This document shows, piece after piece, positions 18,150-27,601 of a DNA stretch of 64,000 bases. This DNA comes from Paraburkholderia sp. HP33-1 (GTDB lineage: Bacteria > Pseudomonadota > Gammaproteobacteria > Burkholderiales > Burkholderiaceae). The first letter of the stretch is position 1. Each line of letters begins with the position of its first letter. The stretch covers positions 372,001-436,000 of the forward strand of contig NZ_JAJEJR010000002.1 of NCBI RefSeq assembly GCF_021390595.1, in the 5' to 3' direction. The position numbers and the translations under genes were made by a program. The notes under the pieces were generated by a model. That model did no database searches. It saw only the letters and a program-made list of their open reading frames with translations, and was not told the origin of the DNA.

Positions 18150-19724
18150 TCAGCTCTTGCGAAACACCACATGCGAGATCCGCTGCACCAGCAGCGCGGC
18201 CGCCAGCGACGCCACCGCCGTCAGCCACACGCCGATATGAATCGACTGCACGAGCGCATCGCGCGCGCTGTCGATCAGCGCGAGCGTATTGAGCCCCGAC
18301 GTCTTCATATCCGCGATCAGCTGCGTGCGCGACGCGTCGTCGATCAGGATGTGCAGATCGACGAAACGCGGCCGCCATTGCGATGCGGCCGGCTCGCCGA
18401 GCACGCTCATCGTGCGCGTGACGACGTTGCGATAGTGATGCTGCGCGACGGTCGCGACGATGCTGGTGCCGAGCATGCCGCCGACCATGCGCGTCGATTG
18501 CAATAGCGCGGTCGTGATGCCGAAACGCTCACGTCCGGCGATCTCCTGGCCGAACACGTTCAGATTGTTCAGGATGAAACCGAGGCCGATGCCGACCGCG
18601 CCCATCGGCAGCACGATGCGCAGGTGCGGCGTGTCCGGATTCGCGAACGCGAGCGCGATCGACGCGAACATCAGCAGGCCGAAACCGATCGTCAGAATGC
18701 GCGTCGGCTTCTTCATGTGAATCACGATGCGCGTGTTGAGCAGACTGCCGAGCGCGATACACGCGGCGATCGGCGTCGCGAGCAGGCCGGCCTGCTGCGG
18801 CGACAGGCCGAAGCCGCCTTGCAGCAGCAACGGCGCGAAGAAAATCAGCGAGAACATCACGAAGCCGGACAGCATGCCGAGCGTGAATAGCGTGACGAGC
18901 TGCGCGTCCTTGAACAGATCGAGCGGAAGGATCGGATGCGTCGCGCGCTTTTCGCAAATATAGAGCGCGACCGCGCCGGCGATCACGCACGCGCCGAGCA
19001 CGAGGTTGCCCACCGTCAGACCGTTCTTCGGCACCGCTTCGATAAACGCCTGCAAGCCGCCGAGCACGCCCGCGACGAGCCCCGCGCCGAGCCAGTCGAT
19101 CTTGACTTCGCCCTCGTGCGGCCGCCGGAAATTCGGCAGATGCATCCAGATGAAATAGAGCGCCGCCGCGCCGACCGGCAGATTGACGAGAAACGTCGAG
19201 CGCCAGCCGAGGTGCTCCGTCATCCAGCCGCCGAGCGACGGGCCGGCCGCCGTGCCGATGCCGTAGGCCGCGGCCAGCACCACCTGCCAACGCACGCGGG
19301 TGCGCGGGTCAGGGAACAGATCGGGAATCGACGCGAACGCGGTGCCGACCATCATGCCGCCGCCGATGCCTTGCAGCCCGCGCGCCATCGCGAGAAACAG
19401 CATGCTGTTGGCGAGGCCGCAGAACACCGACGCGACCGTGAACGTGATCACCGCGGCGATCACGAAGCGCTTGCGGCCGAAGTAGTCGCCGAGCCGCCCG
19501 AACACCGGCACCGTTACTACCGACGCGAGCAGATACGCGCTCGCGATCCACGCGAAATATTCGAAGCCGTGCAGCTCCGCGACGATCGACGGCAGCGCAG
19601 TGCTGACGACGGTCTGGTCGAGCGCGACCAGCATGTTGACGAGGCCGATGCCGAGCATCGCGTACAACGCGTGGCGAAACGGCAGGGCAGAAACGGCGGG
19701 ACTAGCGGAGGCGGTGGAATTCAC
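18150..19724 (-). CDS. MFS exporter of the DHA2 (14-spanner, EmrB/QacA) family
   Basis: 524 residues with 14 hydrophobic spans. Motif A-type loop GRLGDYFGRKRF, motif D1 LVALDQTVVSTALPSIV, and motif C-like GIGTAAGPSLGGWMTE place it among drug:proton antiporters of the inner membrane. A periplasmic loop with the conserved QWRPRFVDLHIL segment precedes the last span, and the final residues are basic (RISHVVFRKS). No membrane-fusion or outer-membrane partner is adjacent, so it probably works alone rather than as an EmrAB complex. It diverges from the porin gene at 19979. The substrate is unknown. Confidence 0.9.
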   Translation of the reverse strand: MNSTASASPAVSALPFRHALYAMLGIGLVNMLVALDQTVVSTALPSIVAELHGFEYFAWIASAYLLASVVTVPVFGRLGDYFGRKRFVIAAVITFTVASVFCGLANSMLFLAMARGLQGIGGGMMVGTAFASIPDLFPDPRTRVRWQVVLAAAYGIGTAAGPSLGGWMTEHLGWRSTFLVNLPVGAAALYFIWMHLPNFRRPHEGEVKIDWLGAGLVAGVLGGLQAFIEAVPKNGLTVGNLVLGACVIAGAVALYICEKRATHPILPLDLFKDAQLVTLFTLGMLSGFVMFSLIFFAPLLLQGGFGLSPQQAGLLATPIAACIALGSLLNTRIVIHMKKPTRILTIGFGLLMFASIALAFANPDTPHLRIVLPMGAVGIGLGFILNNLNVFGQEIAGRERFGITTALLQSTRMVGGMLGTSIVATVAQHHYRNVVTRTMSVLGEPAASQWRPRFVDLHILIDDASRTQLIADMKTSGLNTLALIDSARDALVQSIHIGVWLTAVASLAAALLVQRISHVVFRKS

Positions 19725-19978
19725 GGATCGGGCGGAAGGCGGTTCGGGTTGGACGCTGCACGGCGGCTCGCGGTCAGGATCATCGCGATTTTACGCAAGT
19801 TGTCTGACCTCTTGATGGATTATACGGGTTTTCCCTTAGTTAAAACTGTCCGTCGTGCAAAAAAAAACCGCATCGTTCACATGTGCGCCAGCGAACGGGA
19901 CAGGCCGCACGGGCTGGCCCGAACGTGATAAGTTCGCTCGCGCAATATCCGATCGATGTGCCTGAGGAGGACCTCATC

Positions 19979-21085
19979 CTGCGTCACGCCCCGGTTTGCT
20001 CGCTCAACACAGTCCGCGAAGCCCTGACGATCCCGGTGTGCGCATGGGGAGCGGCGCTACTGCTCTACGCGCACGGCGCGGCCGCCGCCACCGACATCGA
20101 TACCAGCACCGACGTCGCCAACGGAGTCAACAGCGGCTTCGTCTCGCTGTACGGCGTGATCGATACGAGCCTCGAAATCACCGACCCCGGTTCCGGCTGG
20201 ACCCCGCGCATGGACTCCGGCGCGTATCGCGGCTCGCGCGTCGGACTGCATGGCGCGGAGCCGCTCGGCGGCGGCAACGCGATCGTGTTCACGCTCGAAA
20301 ACGGCTTCAGCTCGACCGACGGCACCCAGCAGGTGCCCGGCTCGATCTTCAATCGGCAGGCATGGATCGGTGCGAGCGGCATTTGGGGTGAACTGCGCTT
20401 CGGCCGCCAGTACTCGCCGATCTATATTCCGTTCAAGGGCGATCTCGACGCGTTCGGCGCCGGCACGATAGCCTCGGGGCTCAACAACCTGTCGAAGATC
20501 ACGCCTTATGCGAACAACGCGCTCGCGTATCTGTCGCCGCGCATCGCCGGCTTCAGCACGACGTTGATGATGGCGACGCGCGATCCGTCTGAGCACGATG
20601 GCAACGGCATCGACGGTTACTACTTGACCACGTCGTATCGGCTCGACGCATTGCGCCTGTCATACGCGCATCAGCAGACGCACGGGGCCGGTGCGCTGCG
20701 CGCGAATCTCGGCGGCGCGAATTACGCCTTCGGCAAGCTGCGCGTCTGGCTGTCCTTTTTCAACGGCGATGGCGGCACGCCGGTCTATCACGGCGCGGGC
20801 GGCTCGCTGTCGGCGCAGTACAGTTTTTCGACCAGCGCGCGCGCGTCGCTCGGCTATGCGCACGTGCGCGACTACACGACGCCGGCCGGCAGCGCGGACC
20901 AGTTCAGCGCCGCATTCGAATACAACATGTCGCCCACGCTGCTGCTGTACTTCAGCGCCGCGTATCTCGCGAATCACGACGACTCGAGCTTCACGCTGCG
21001 CGGCGTCAACGTCACCGGGCTACCGGTCGCCTATCCGGGCGCACCGGTTGCCGGCGTGCAATTCGGCGTGGTGGAGCGTTTCTAG
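19979..21085 (+). CDS. Gram-negative porin of the Burkholderiales type
   Basis: About 368 residues, a 16-strand barrel pattern. Diagnostic segments are VSLYGVIDTSLE, SGAYRGSRVGLHGAEPLGGGNAIVFTLENGF, FNRQAWIGASG with GELRFGRQYSP, and the C-terminal VQFGVVERF ending in Phe, needed for outer-membrane insertion. The start is uncertain. The only strong ribosome site, GAGGAGG at 19964-19970, points to CTG 19979, which gives a signal peptide ending AHGAAAA. Alternative in-frame GTG starts at 19925 and 19883 lack a ribosome site and give an implausible leader. It diverges from the DHA2 exporter gene. Confidence 0.85.
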   Translation: MRHAPVCSLNTVREALTIPVCAWGAALLLYAHGAAAATDIDTSTDVANGVNSGFVSLYGVIDTSLEITDPGSGWTPRMDSGAYRGSRVGLHGAEPLGGGNAIVFTLENGFSSTDGTQQVPGSIFNRQAWIGASGIWGELRFGRQYSPIYIPFKGDLDAFGAGTIASGLNNLSKITPYANNALAYLSPRIAGFSTTLMMATRDPSEHDGNGIDGYYLTTSYRLDALRLSYAHQQTHGAGALRANLGGANYAFGKLRVWLSFFNGDGGTPVYHGAGGSLSAQYSFSTSARASLGYAHVRDYTTPAGSADQFSAAFEYNMSPTLLLYFSAAYLANHDDSSFTLRGVNVTGLPVAYPGAPVAGVQFGVVERF

Positions 21086-21269
21086 CGCACATCGCAATAC
21101 GCCATGGATTTAGCCGGACTAACCCACTAATTGGATAAAAGCGCTTACATGCGTGTGTTAAATCAGGTGGGTGCATGCCTATTTTATTGATATATGTCAC
21201 GTACATTTTTTAATGCGCACCGTGAATTGTTAAATATCACGCGGTTCGAAATTACAAGGCGTCGCGAAT

Positions 21270-21298
21270 AAAAAAAGGCCGACACAAAGTGTCGGCCT
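21270..21298 (-). terminator. Rho-independent terminator on the minus strand
   Basis: Stem AGGCCGACAC/GTGTCGGCCT (21276-21298) with a 3-base loop. The A run at 21270-21275 becomes a T run on the minus strand, so it ends minus-strand transcription. It overlaps the stop codon of the frame at 21297-21710. Confidence 0.85.
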
Positions 21299-21710
21299 AA
21301 AGATTCTGGCATCCGAGGGTGATTGCCAGAACCTGAGAGACATGGGCCCGCAAAGCGGCGCCAATAGGGGGTTTCGGGTTGCCGCCGCGACGCATGGATC
21401 GATCTGCGCGCGCTTTAACGACGCTTTTCAACAGAAAATTGATGACCCGTTTCGCCGATAGCTCTTCGATCGGGATGTTGAACCAGAAAGCATGGCGCTG
21501 AGTATAACGTCGCAAAGCGATTTTGTGAAACCACTCGTCGACGAACGGAATAGTAAACTTTTCCGTAGGTTTATCCTCATATTGTTGGATTGAAATAACG
21601 CGCGGAATCAGCGGGAGCGCGCTTGCGGCGAGGCGACTGCGATAGAACAGAAGACGGGGCGGTGGCGCTATGCTAACGGTTTCGTCCACATGAGGAGCGA
21701 CCGATGACAC
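21297..21710 (-). CDS. Possible small hypothetical protein
   Basis: Up to 137 residues from a GTG at 21710; the true start may lie further in. The middle (EKFTIPFVDEWFHKIALRRYTQRHAFWFN then IPIEELSAKRVINFLLK) has a natural residue mix and lower GC than neighbouring shadow frames, and a perfect terminator overlaps the stop codon, so something is transcribed here. It has no recognised domain. A stable small RNA ending at the same terminator is an alternative. Confidence 0.4.
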   Translation of the reverse strand: MSSVAPHVDETVSIAPPPRLLFYRSRLAASALPLIPRVISIQQYEDKPTEKFTIPFVDEWFHKIALRRYTQRHAFWFNIPIEELSAKRVINFLLKSVVKARADRSMRRGGNPKPPIGAALRAHVSQVLAITLGCQNL

Positions 21711-22411
21711 AGTACGCAGGTTCGATGATCACGTTCAACCGTCCCGACGGCAAGCAGCTACAGGGCTATCTCGCGAAGCCTGAAAAAACCGCGGGCGCGC
21801 CCGCGGTCGTCGTGATTCAGGAATGGTGGGGCTTGAATGACCAGATTCGCGGCGTCGCCGACCGCCTCGCGAAGGCCGGCTACTTCGCGCTCGTGCCCGA
21901 TCTGTATCGCGGCAAGTCGACGGTTGAACAGGAAGAGGCAAACCATCTGATGAGCGGCCTCGACTTCGGCGACGCCGCGACGCAGGACGTGCGCGGCGCG
22001 GTCCAGTATCTGCAGCAGCACGCGGCGAAGGTCGGTGTGACCGGCTACTGCATGGGCGGCGCGCTGACGCTGCTCGCGCTGTGCAATGTGCCCGAAGCGG
22101 CGGCCGGCGTCGTCTGGTATGGCTGCCCGCCGCTCGACTATATCGACGCGTCGAAGATCAAGGTGCCGGTGATGGGTCACTGGGGTCTGCAGGACGAGTT
22201 CTTTGCCGCCGACACCGTCGACGCGCTCGAAAAGAAACTGACCGACGCGAAGGTCGAGATCGAGTTTCATCGCTATCTCGCGCGTCATGCGTTCGCGAAC
22301 GAAGAGGCGGTCGGGCCGGGCCGCATTGCGGCGACGCAATACGATCCGGTCTGGGCGCAACAGGCGTGGGATCGTACGCTGACGTTCTTCGGCCGCACGC
22401 TGTGGAAGTGA
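21704..22411 (+). CDS. Dienelactone hydrolase family protein
   Basis: 235 residues, alpha/beta hydrolase of the dienelactone hydrolase type, which opens 4-carboxymethylene-butenolides in chloroaromatic breakdown; many family members have other esterase roles. The catalytic triad is visible as C116 (GYCMGG), D164 (LQDEFF) and H196 (RHAFAN), with E40 (IQEWWG) as the usual fourth residue that activates the cysteine. A GAGGAG site precedes ATG 21704. No chlorocatechol genes surround it, so a general hydrolase role is possible. A strong terminator follows at 22483. Confidence 0.92.
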   Translation: MTQYAGSMITFNRPDGKQLQGYLAKPEKTAGAPAVVVIQEWWGLNDQIRGVADRLAKAGYFALVPDLYRGKSTVEQEEANHLMSGLDFGDAATQDVRGAVQYLQQHAAKVGVTGYCMGGALTLLALCNVPEAAAGVVWYGCPPLDYIDASKIKVPVMGHWGLQDEFFAADTVDALEKKLTDAKVEIEFHRYLARHAFANEEAVGPGRIAATQYDPVWAQQAWDRTLTFFGRTLWK

Positions 22412-22482
22412 GCTGGTGAATGGCGGAAGCGGACGGCTTGTCCGCTTCATGAGGGTGTCCGCCGTCGTGGCGCTTTCGTGAC

Positions 22483-22514
22483 ACGGCCGCGCTTTGCAGC
22501 GCGGCCGTTTTCTT
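22483..22514 (+). terminator. Rho-independent terminator of the dienelactone hydrolase gene
   Basis: Stem ACGGCCGCGCT (22483-22493) with AGCGCGGCCGT (22498-22508), loop TTGC, then TTTCTTA. Confidence 0.85.
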
Positions 22515-22567
22515 ATGCAGCGTGTTTCGGGCTTACCCGGCATGCTTCTTTGCGCGCAACTGGCTGC

Positions 22568-23314
22568 TCACAGCTTCGAGCCGCCATCGACGTGCAGCGT
22601 CTCGCCGGTAATCCAGCGCGCAGCGTCCGAAGCCAGGAAGGCCGCCGCGCCGGCGATATCGTCCGGTTGCGCGACCCGCTTCAACGCCTGCATGCTCAGC
22701 GTCAGTTCGCGTCCTGCGTCGGTCTTCGTGAAGCTCGACATATCGGTCTCGACGACGCCCGGTGCCACCGCGTTGACACGAATGCCGCGCTCGCCGAGCG
22801 CCGCCGCGAAATGCCTGACGAGTGTATCGACTGCACCCTTCGTCGCTGCATATGCCGGCAGCGTGCCGACGGCCGCGCGCGCCGCGAGCGACGACAGCAG
22901 GATCACGCTGCTGCCCTTGTGCAGCACCGGCAGCAGCTGCTGCACGAGGAAGTATGGCGCGCGCACGTTGACCGCGAACAGGTTGTCGAAATCGGCGACG
23001 CTGGTTTCTTCGATCGTGGCCGCTTTTGCAATGCCCGCGTTCGCGACCAGGATATCGAGCCGTTCGCCGACTACCGCGCGGACCTGTCTCGCGAGCGCAT
23101 GCGGGCCGTCCGCGTCGCGCAGATTCGCGGCGATCTTCTGCGCGTTGCCTCCGGCCGCGCGAATTTCGGCGACGACCTGCTCCGCTTCCTGCTCGCCGCT
23201 GCTGTAGTGGACGAGAACCTGCGCGCCCGCGAGCGCGAGGGCGAGGGCCGTGGCGCGGCCGATACCGCGCGATGCGCCCGTGACGAGCGCGGTCTTTCCG
23301 TTGAGGTTGTTCAT
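22568..23314 (-). CDS. Short-chain dehydrogenase/reductase
   Basis: 248 residues, classical SDR size. The cofactor motif TGASRGIG is near the N-terminus, followed by NAG (VANAGIA), the catalytic Ser in LLSSLAA and YAATK, then the conserved NAVAPGVVETDM and a C-terminal TGETLHVDGG. The sequence at the end of the second strand (VHYSSGEQEAE) suits NADP rather than NAD. It converts a carbonyl to an alcohol or the reverse; the substrate is unknown. ATG 23314 is preceded by AAAGGAG; an upstream extension of nearly 150 codons overlaps the hydrolase gene in another frame and is not real. It is probably co-transcribed with the hydrolase at 23383. Confidence 0.92.
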   Translation of the reverse strand: MNNLNGKTALVTGASRGIGRATALALALAGAQVLVHYSSGEQEAEQVVAEIRAAGGNAQKIAANLRDADGPHALARQVRAVVGERLDILVANAGIAKAATIEETSVADFDNLFAVNVRAPYFLVQQLLPVLHKGSSVILLSSLAARAAVGTLPAYAATKGAVDTLVRHFAAALGERGIRVNAVAPGVVETDMSSFTKTDAGRELTLSMQALKRVAQPDDIAGAAAFLASDAARWITGETLHVDGGSKL

Positions 23315-23382
23315 GGCAATGCTCCTTTGAAGGCGATCAGTGAACGGGGTGTGCTCGATGTATGTGCGTTTGCGGGAGTCGA

Positions 23383-24270
23383 TCAGTCGCGCTCGCCCAG
23401 GAACTCGCGTACGTGCGCGACGAATCGTTCGGGATACTGATATTGCGAACCGTGGTTCGCGTCCGGGTAGATGATCAACTGCGCGTTCGGCAGGTTCTGC
23501 TGCAGGATCCACGAGTTGATCGAGTAGATGATCACGTCGTGATCGCCGTTGACGACGAGCGTCGGCTGCTTCAGCGCGCGCAGGTAGTCGAACGGGTTGG
23601 CGCGCGGCTCGCCCCATTTCGCGAGCGCGGCGAGCTGCGCCGGCGCGACCTTGTCGTTGGCCTCGGGATCGCGTCCTTCGCTGCGCAGACGGAAGCGCTG
23701 CAGGAAACGGCGCCCGGCTGCCTGGCTCGCCGCCGACGGCGAGAAGTGCACGCGCAGCCATAGATCGTCGGGGTTTGCATAGGTCGCGCCGAAAATGTCC
23801 TGCGCTTCGGGCGTCAGCGAGTTCATCGCCTCGCCGCTGCGTGGGCCGGTGCCGACCAGAATCACGCGGCGCACCAGCGCGGGTTCAGCGATCGCCAGCG
23901 TCTGCGCGATCAGGCCGCCCATCGAAAAGCCGAGTACGTCGACGGTCGTCAAGCCGAGCGCCTTGATGAACGCGGCGGCATTCGCAGCCATCTCCTCGAT
24001 CGATTCCGGTACCTCGCCGGACGTGCTTGAAATACCGGCGTTGTTGAACAGGATCACTTCGCGATCCGCGGCGACACCGTCGGTCACGGCCGGGTCCCAG
24101 TGATCCATCGTGCCGGTGAAGTGGATGTTGAACACAAGCGGCACGCCGCCCGGCTTACCGAAGCGGCGATACGCGAAGCGGATGCCGTTCGCCTCGACGT
24201 ATTGGGTCGGGGCGGTCTGGTGGGTGTGGCGGACGACTGCGACGTCGTCTGAAACGGTCGGGGAGTTCAT
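23383..24270 (-). CDS. Alpha/beta fold hydrolase
   Basis: 295 residues. The nucleophile elbow GFSMGG, the acid in NGDHDVI and the histidine in DANHGSQYQYPE form the usual triad, and the oxyanion region has the NIHFTGTMDHWDP strand. The sequence AVTDGVAADREVILFNNAGISSTSGEVPESIEEMA is typical of the haloperoxidase-like/epoxide-hydrolase-like group common in Burkholderia. I chose ATG 24270 (MNSPTVSDD), preceded by AAAGGAA. It is followed by the SDR gene and divergent from a LysR gene at 24431, so the pair is likely under that regulator. The substrate is unknown. Confidence 0.9.
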   Translation of the reverse strand: MNSPTVSDDVAVVRHTHQTAPTQYVEANGIRFAYRRFGKPGGVPLVFNIHFTGTMDHWDPAVTDGVAADREVILFNNAGISSTSGEVPESIEEMAANAAAFIKALGLTTVDVLGFSMGGLIAQTLAIAEPALVRRVILVGTGPRSGEAMNSLTPEAQDIFGATYANPDDLWLRVHFSPSAASQAAGRRFLQRFRLRSEGRDPEANDKVAPAQLAALAKWGEPRANPFDYLRALKQPTLVVNGDHDVIIYSINSWILQQNLPNAQLIIYPDANHGSQYQYPERFVAHVREFLGERD

Positions 24271-24430
24271 GTCCGGTTCCTTTGCGCTATAGATGAGAGG
24301 CATGGAGCGGGCGGTATCTGAAATCTGATGCGCCGCTGCATGAGTCGTAATGTAGTGAGGTCTTGCGCGCTGGAAAAAGACTTTGTAGGCTCATGGGCAT
24401 GCCTGCCAGGCATGACTCACGAGGAGGCGC

Positions 24431-25330
24431 ATGGAGCTTCGACATCTGCGGTATTTCTTGGCCGTGGCCGAAACGGGCAGTCTGACCGTGGCCGCGCAGC
24501 AGCGCCTGTTCACGTCGCAGCCGTCGCTGAGCCGGCAGATTCGCGATCTCGAAGACGAGGTCGGTGCCGAACTGTTCAGCCGCAGCGCGCGCGGCGTCGA
24601 ACTGACCGCGGCGGGCAAGGCCTTTCTCGATCACGCGCGGCTCGCGCTGACCCAGGTCGATGCCGCCATCGAGGCCGCGCGCCGTGCCGCGCGGCCGGCG
24701 CGTCAGGTGTTCGCGCTCGGCTTTCTGACCGGCCAGGAAATGACGTGGCTGCCTCGCGCAATGCAACTGCTGCGCGACGAGCTGCCAAACACCGACGTCA
24801 CGGTGTCGAGCCACTATTCGCCGGACCTCGCCGATGCGCTCGCGCGAGGCAAGCTCGACCTCGCGTTTCTGCGGGCCGAGCCGGGCTTCGATCTCGACTA
24901 CCGCGTGGTCAGCAGCGAGAAGCTGATCGTGCTGATGCCAAGCGACCATCCGCTCGCCGAGCGTACGGCGATCAGTCCGCGCGATTTCGTCGGCGAACCG
25001 TTCATCATGGCGTCGAACAAGGCGCGCGTGCTGCACGACGTGATCGAGCGTTACCTGCGCGAGAGCGGTGTGCACGTGTCCGTCGAACATGGTGTCGACA
25101 ATCTCGCGATGGCGATGTCGCTCGTCGCGTCGACGCGCGGGCTCGCGCTGATGCCGGAGTACGCGCGCAACCTGCTGCCGTGGTCGGTGGTGAGCCGGCC
25201 GCTCGCAGGCGACGCGCCGAGCGTCGATCTCGTGATCGGGTACAGCCGCTCGAACGCGTCGCCGGTGTTGAAGCTGTTCCTGTCCAGAGCCGAGGAATTG
25301 CTGGCGCCGCTCGCGACCGCGCCCCATTGA
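24431..25330 (+). CDS. LysR-family regulator (BenM/CatM/HcaR-like group)
   Basis: 299 residues. The HTH region is MELRHLRYFLAVAETGSLTVAAQQ and SQPSLSRQIRDLEDEVGAELF. The start MELRHLRYF and the effector domain with LGFLTGQEMTWLPRAMQLLRDELPNTDV are typical of the subgroup that responds to aromatic acids. It diverges from the hydrolase/SDR pair (start at 24270), leaving a 160-base shared control region, and most likely governs that pair. Confidence 0.92.
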   Translation: MELRHLRYFLAVAETGSLTVAAQQRLFTSQPSLSRQIRDLEDEVGAELFSRSARGVELTAAGKAFLDHARLALTQVDAAIEAARRAARPARQVFALGFLTGQEMTWLPRAMQLLRDELPNTDVTVSSHYSPDLADALARGKLDLAFLRAEPGFDLDYRVVSSEKLIVLMPSDHPLAERTAISPRDFVGEPFIMASNKARVLHDVIERYLRESGVHVSVEHGVDNLAMAMSLVASTRGLALMPEYARNLLPWSVVSRPLAGDAPSVDLVIGYSRSNASPVLKLFLSRAEELLAPLATAPH

Positions 25331-25488
25331 TGCGCTGGCAGCAGGCTCATGACGGTGTCGCCAGGCGCAGCTATCATGCGGGCGCACACGATGGAACCAG
25401 CGCGATCTGACGCTCAGGCATGCTTAAGATATGTCGCCGGGCGATTTTCGCGCGGCGGCATCGGCAATCCATTCAAGGAGATGACAAC

Positions 25489-26730
25489 GTGGTGAAGATC
25501 GATCCCGACCGGCTGATGGCCGACCTCAAACGGCTGCGCAGTTTTGGCGCGACGGGGCCCGGCGTGGTCCGGCTGGCGTTGTCGCCGGTCGATCTGGCGG
25601 CGCGCGAATGGCTGGTCGGCAGGATGACGGAGGCGGGGCTCGACGCACGCATCGACGGCGTGGGCACCGTGTTCGGACGCTCGCGCAATCGCGGTCCCGC
25701 GCTCGTGATCGGCTCGCATACGGACACGCAGCCGACCGGCGGCTGGCTCGATGGCGCGATGGGCGTGATGTACGGGCTCGAAATCGCCCGCGCGCTCGCA
25801 GAGAACGAGGCGACGCGGCATCTCGCCGTCGACGTCGCGTCGTGGATCGACGAGGAGGGCACGTTCTCGGGCCTGCTCGGTAGCCGCAGCTTCGCCGGCG
25901 AGGCGGTCGACGAATCGATTCGCGGCGCGACGAACCGGCAGGGCGAGCGTCTCACCGACGTGCTCGATGCCGCGGGACTCGCGGGAAGGCCGCGCGCGCG
26001 ATTCGAGGCGGGGCGCCAGCTCGCGTATCTGGAGCCGCATATCGAGCAGGGCGGGCGGCTCGAAGCGATCGGCAAAGCGATCGGTGTCGTCACGACGATC
26101 GTCGGGCTGCGCGAATCGCGGCTGCGCTTCACGGGGCAGCGCAATCACGCGGGCACGACGCCAATGGCGATCCGCCGCGATGCGGGCGCGGCGCTGGTCG
26201 CGTTCATCGGGCGGATGAACGACGCGTTCGCGAAGCTGGCTGACGCCGATACCGTCTGGACCGTGGGCCGCATCGATCTCGACCCGGGCGCGATGAGCGT
26301 CGTGCCGGGCGCGGCCGACATGTACCTGCAATTCCGCGACGCGAACCCGGCGCGGCTTCTGGCAATGGGACAGGCGCTCGCCGGGCTGGTGCGCGACTTC
26401 AACGCAAACAGCGCGGTGAGCGTCGAATTGCAGACCATCGACCAGCCGATCGAGCCCGTCAGCATGGACGCCACGCTCGCGGAGCACATCGCGCGAGCCG
26501 CCGAAGCGATCGCGCCCGGGCAGTGGCTGCGCATGCCGAGCGGCGCCGCGCACGATGCGCAGGTGATCGCGCGTTGCATGCCGGCCTGCATGATGTTCGT
26601 GCCGAGCATCGGCGGCGTGAGTCACGACTTTATCGAGGACACGGCCGAGGAGCATATCGTGCTCGGCTGCCAGGTTGCAGCGACGGCCGCCGCTTCGATG
26701 CTGCTGGAGCTATCGGGCAGTCGTTCCTGA
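25489..26730 (+). CDS. M20-family Zn-dependent amidohydrolase (carbamoyl-amino-acid/allantoate type)
   Basis: 413 residues. The dinuclear metal site is visible as His in IGSHTDTQPTGG, Asp in WLDGAMGV, the Glu pair in WIDEEGTF, and a late His in GGVSHDF. The lid domain carries PHIEQGGRLEA and GQRNHAGTTPM, markers of the N-carbamoyl-L-amino acid hydrolase/allantoate amidohydrolase group rather than carboxypeptidases. It hydrolyses a carbamoyl or ureido group to release ammonia and CO2 or a similar product; the exact substrate is unknown. AAGGAG at 25475-25480 selects GTG 25489 (VVKIDPDRL) over an in-frame ATG 69 bases upstream that has no ribosome site. Confidence 0.9.
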   Translation: MVKIDPDRLMADLKRLRSFGATGPGVVRLALSPVDLAAREWLVGRMTEAGLDARIDGVGTVFGRSRNRGPALVIGSHTDTQPTGGWLDGAMGVMYGLEIARALAENEATRHLAVDVASWIDEEGTFSGLLGSRSFAGEAVDESIRGATNRQGERLTDVLDAAGLAGRPRARFEAGRQLAYLEPHIEQGGRLEAIGKAIGVVTTIVGLRESRLRFTGQRNHAGTTPMAIRRDAGAALVAFIGRMNDAFAKLADADTVWTVGRIDLDPGAMSVVPGAADMYLQFRDANPARLLAMGQALAGLVRDFNANSAVSVELQTIDQPIEPVSMDATLAEHIARAAEAIAPGQWLRMPSGAAHDAQVIARCMPACMMFVPSIGGVSHDFIEDTAEEHIVLGCQVAATAAASMLLELSGSRS

Positions 26731-26749
26731 GTGCGGCATGCGTCTCGCG

Positions 26750-27373
26750 TCAGATACCGAACAGCGAACCTTGCGTTCCTCGGCTGGGCAGGTGATGCGA
26801 CGGTTTCGCGGGTGCATCGTCTTGAGCCGCTTGTGTCGCTTCCCGCTCTGGAGCGTGCCGTTGCGTGTCATCCGCCGCTGCTTCGAGCGACGTCTGCCCC
26901 GCTTCCAGCGAAAGCAGCAGCATTTTGTTCGCGAGGCCGCCGGCGAATCCCGTCAGCTCGCCTGACGCGCCAATCACGCGATGACATGGCGCGACGATCG
27001 AAATCGGATTCCGGCCATTTGCCGCGCCCACCGCGCGCACGGCATTGACGTTGCCGATTTGCTGCGCGATCTCCGCATAGCTGCGCGTCTGGCCGAACGG
27101 GATGGTCAGCAGCGCGTGCCACACCTGCTTCTGGAACTCGGTGCCCTGAAAGTCGAGCGGCAGGTCGAAGGTCTGCCGCGTGCCCGCGAAGTACTCGCGC
27201 AATTGCCTCTCCGTTTCGACGAGCACCGCCAGTTCGTTCGCTTCGGTCATTTCGCCGAGTCGCACGCGGTTCGGCTTGTCGTGCTCCCACAGAATCGCGG
27301 CAAGGCGTTCGCCTTTTGCCACGAGCTTTAACTGACCGACCGGCGAATCGATCAACTTGTATGCGTACGTCAC
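26750..27373 (-). CDS. ogt: Methylated-DNA--[protein]-cysteine S-methyltransferase
   Basis: 207 residues. The active site IVAPCHRVIG (C130) accepts methyl groups from O6-methylguanine in DNA, inactivating the protein in the act. The DNA-binding HTH around RSYAEIAQQIGNVNAVRAVGAANGRNP is complete, with the arginine finger and the Asn hinge. A 40-residue, low-complexity tail (EREATQAAQDDAPAKPSHH and onward) extends past the usual end of the domain. I chose GTG 27373 (VTYAYKLIDSPVG), preceded by CAGGAG; a longer frame reaching 27529 adds residues without family features. Confidence 0.92.
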   Translation of the reverse strand: MTYAYKLIDSPVGQLKLVAKGERLAAILWEHDKPNRVRLGEMTEANELAVLVETERQLREYFAGTRQTFDLPLDFQGTEFQKQVWHALLTIPFGQTRSYAEIAQQIGNVNAVRAVGAANGRNPISIVAPCHRVIGASGELTGFAGGLANKMLLLSLEAGQTSLEAAADDTQRHAPEREATQAAQDDAPAKPSHHLPSRGTQGSLFGI

Positions 27374-27601
27374 TTTCCAGGCTCCTGACAGGGTGGAGGC
27401 GCAAAGCTGCAAGAAGGCTGCGCCGTTATCCGATAGTGTCTGGCTCGCGTCGCCTGAACGCACTCCGGATATTGCTGTCTCATTCGCATTCGACATGGCC
27501 GCGATGATTGTGATCATCGCGCCGCTCACGTCACTGTACCGCAGAGAACCCCAGAAGGCCTTCGACTCAGTAAAATCGATAGCTTCGGAACAACGCGCCG
27601 T

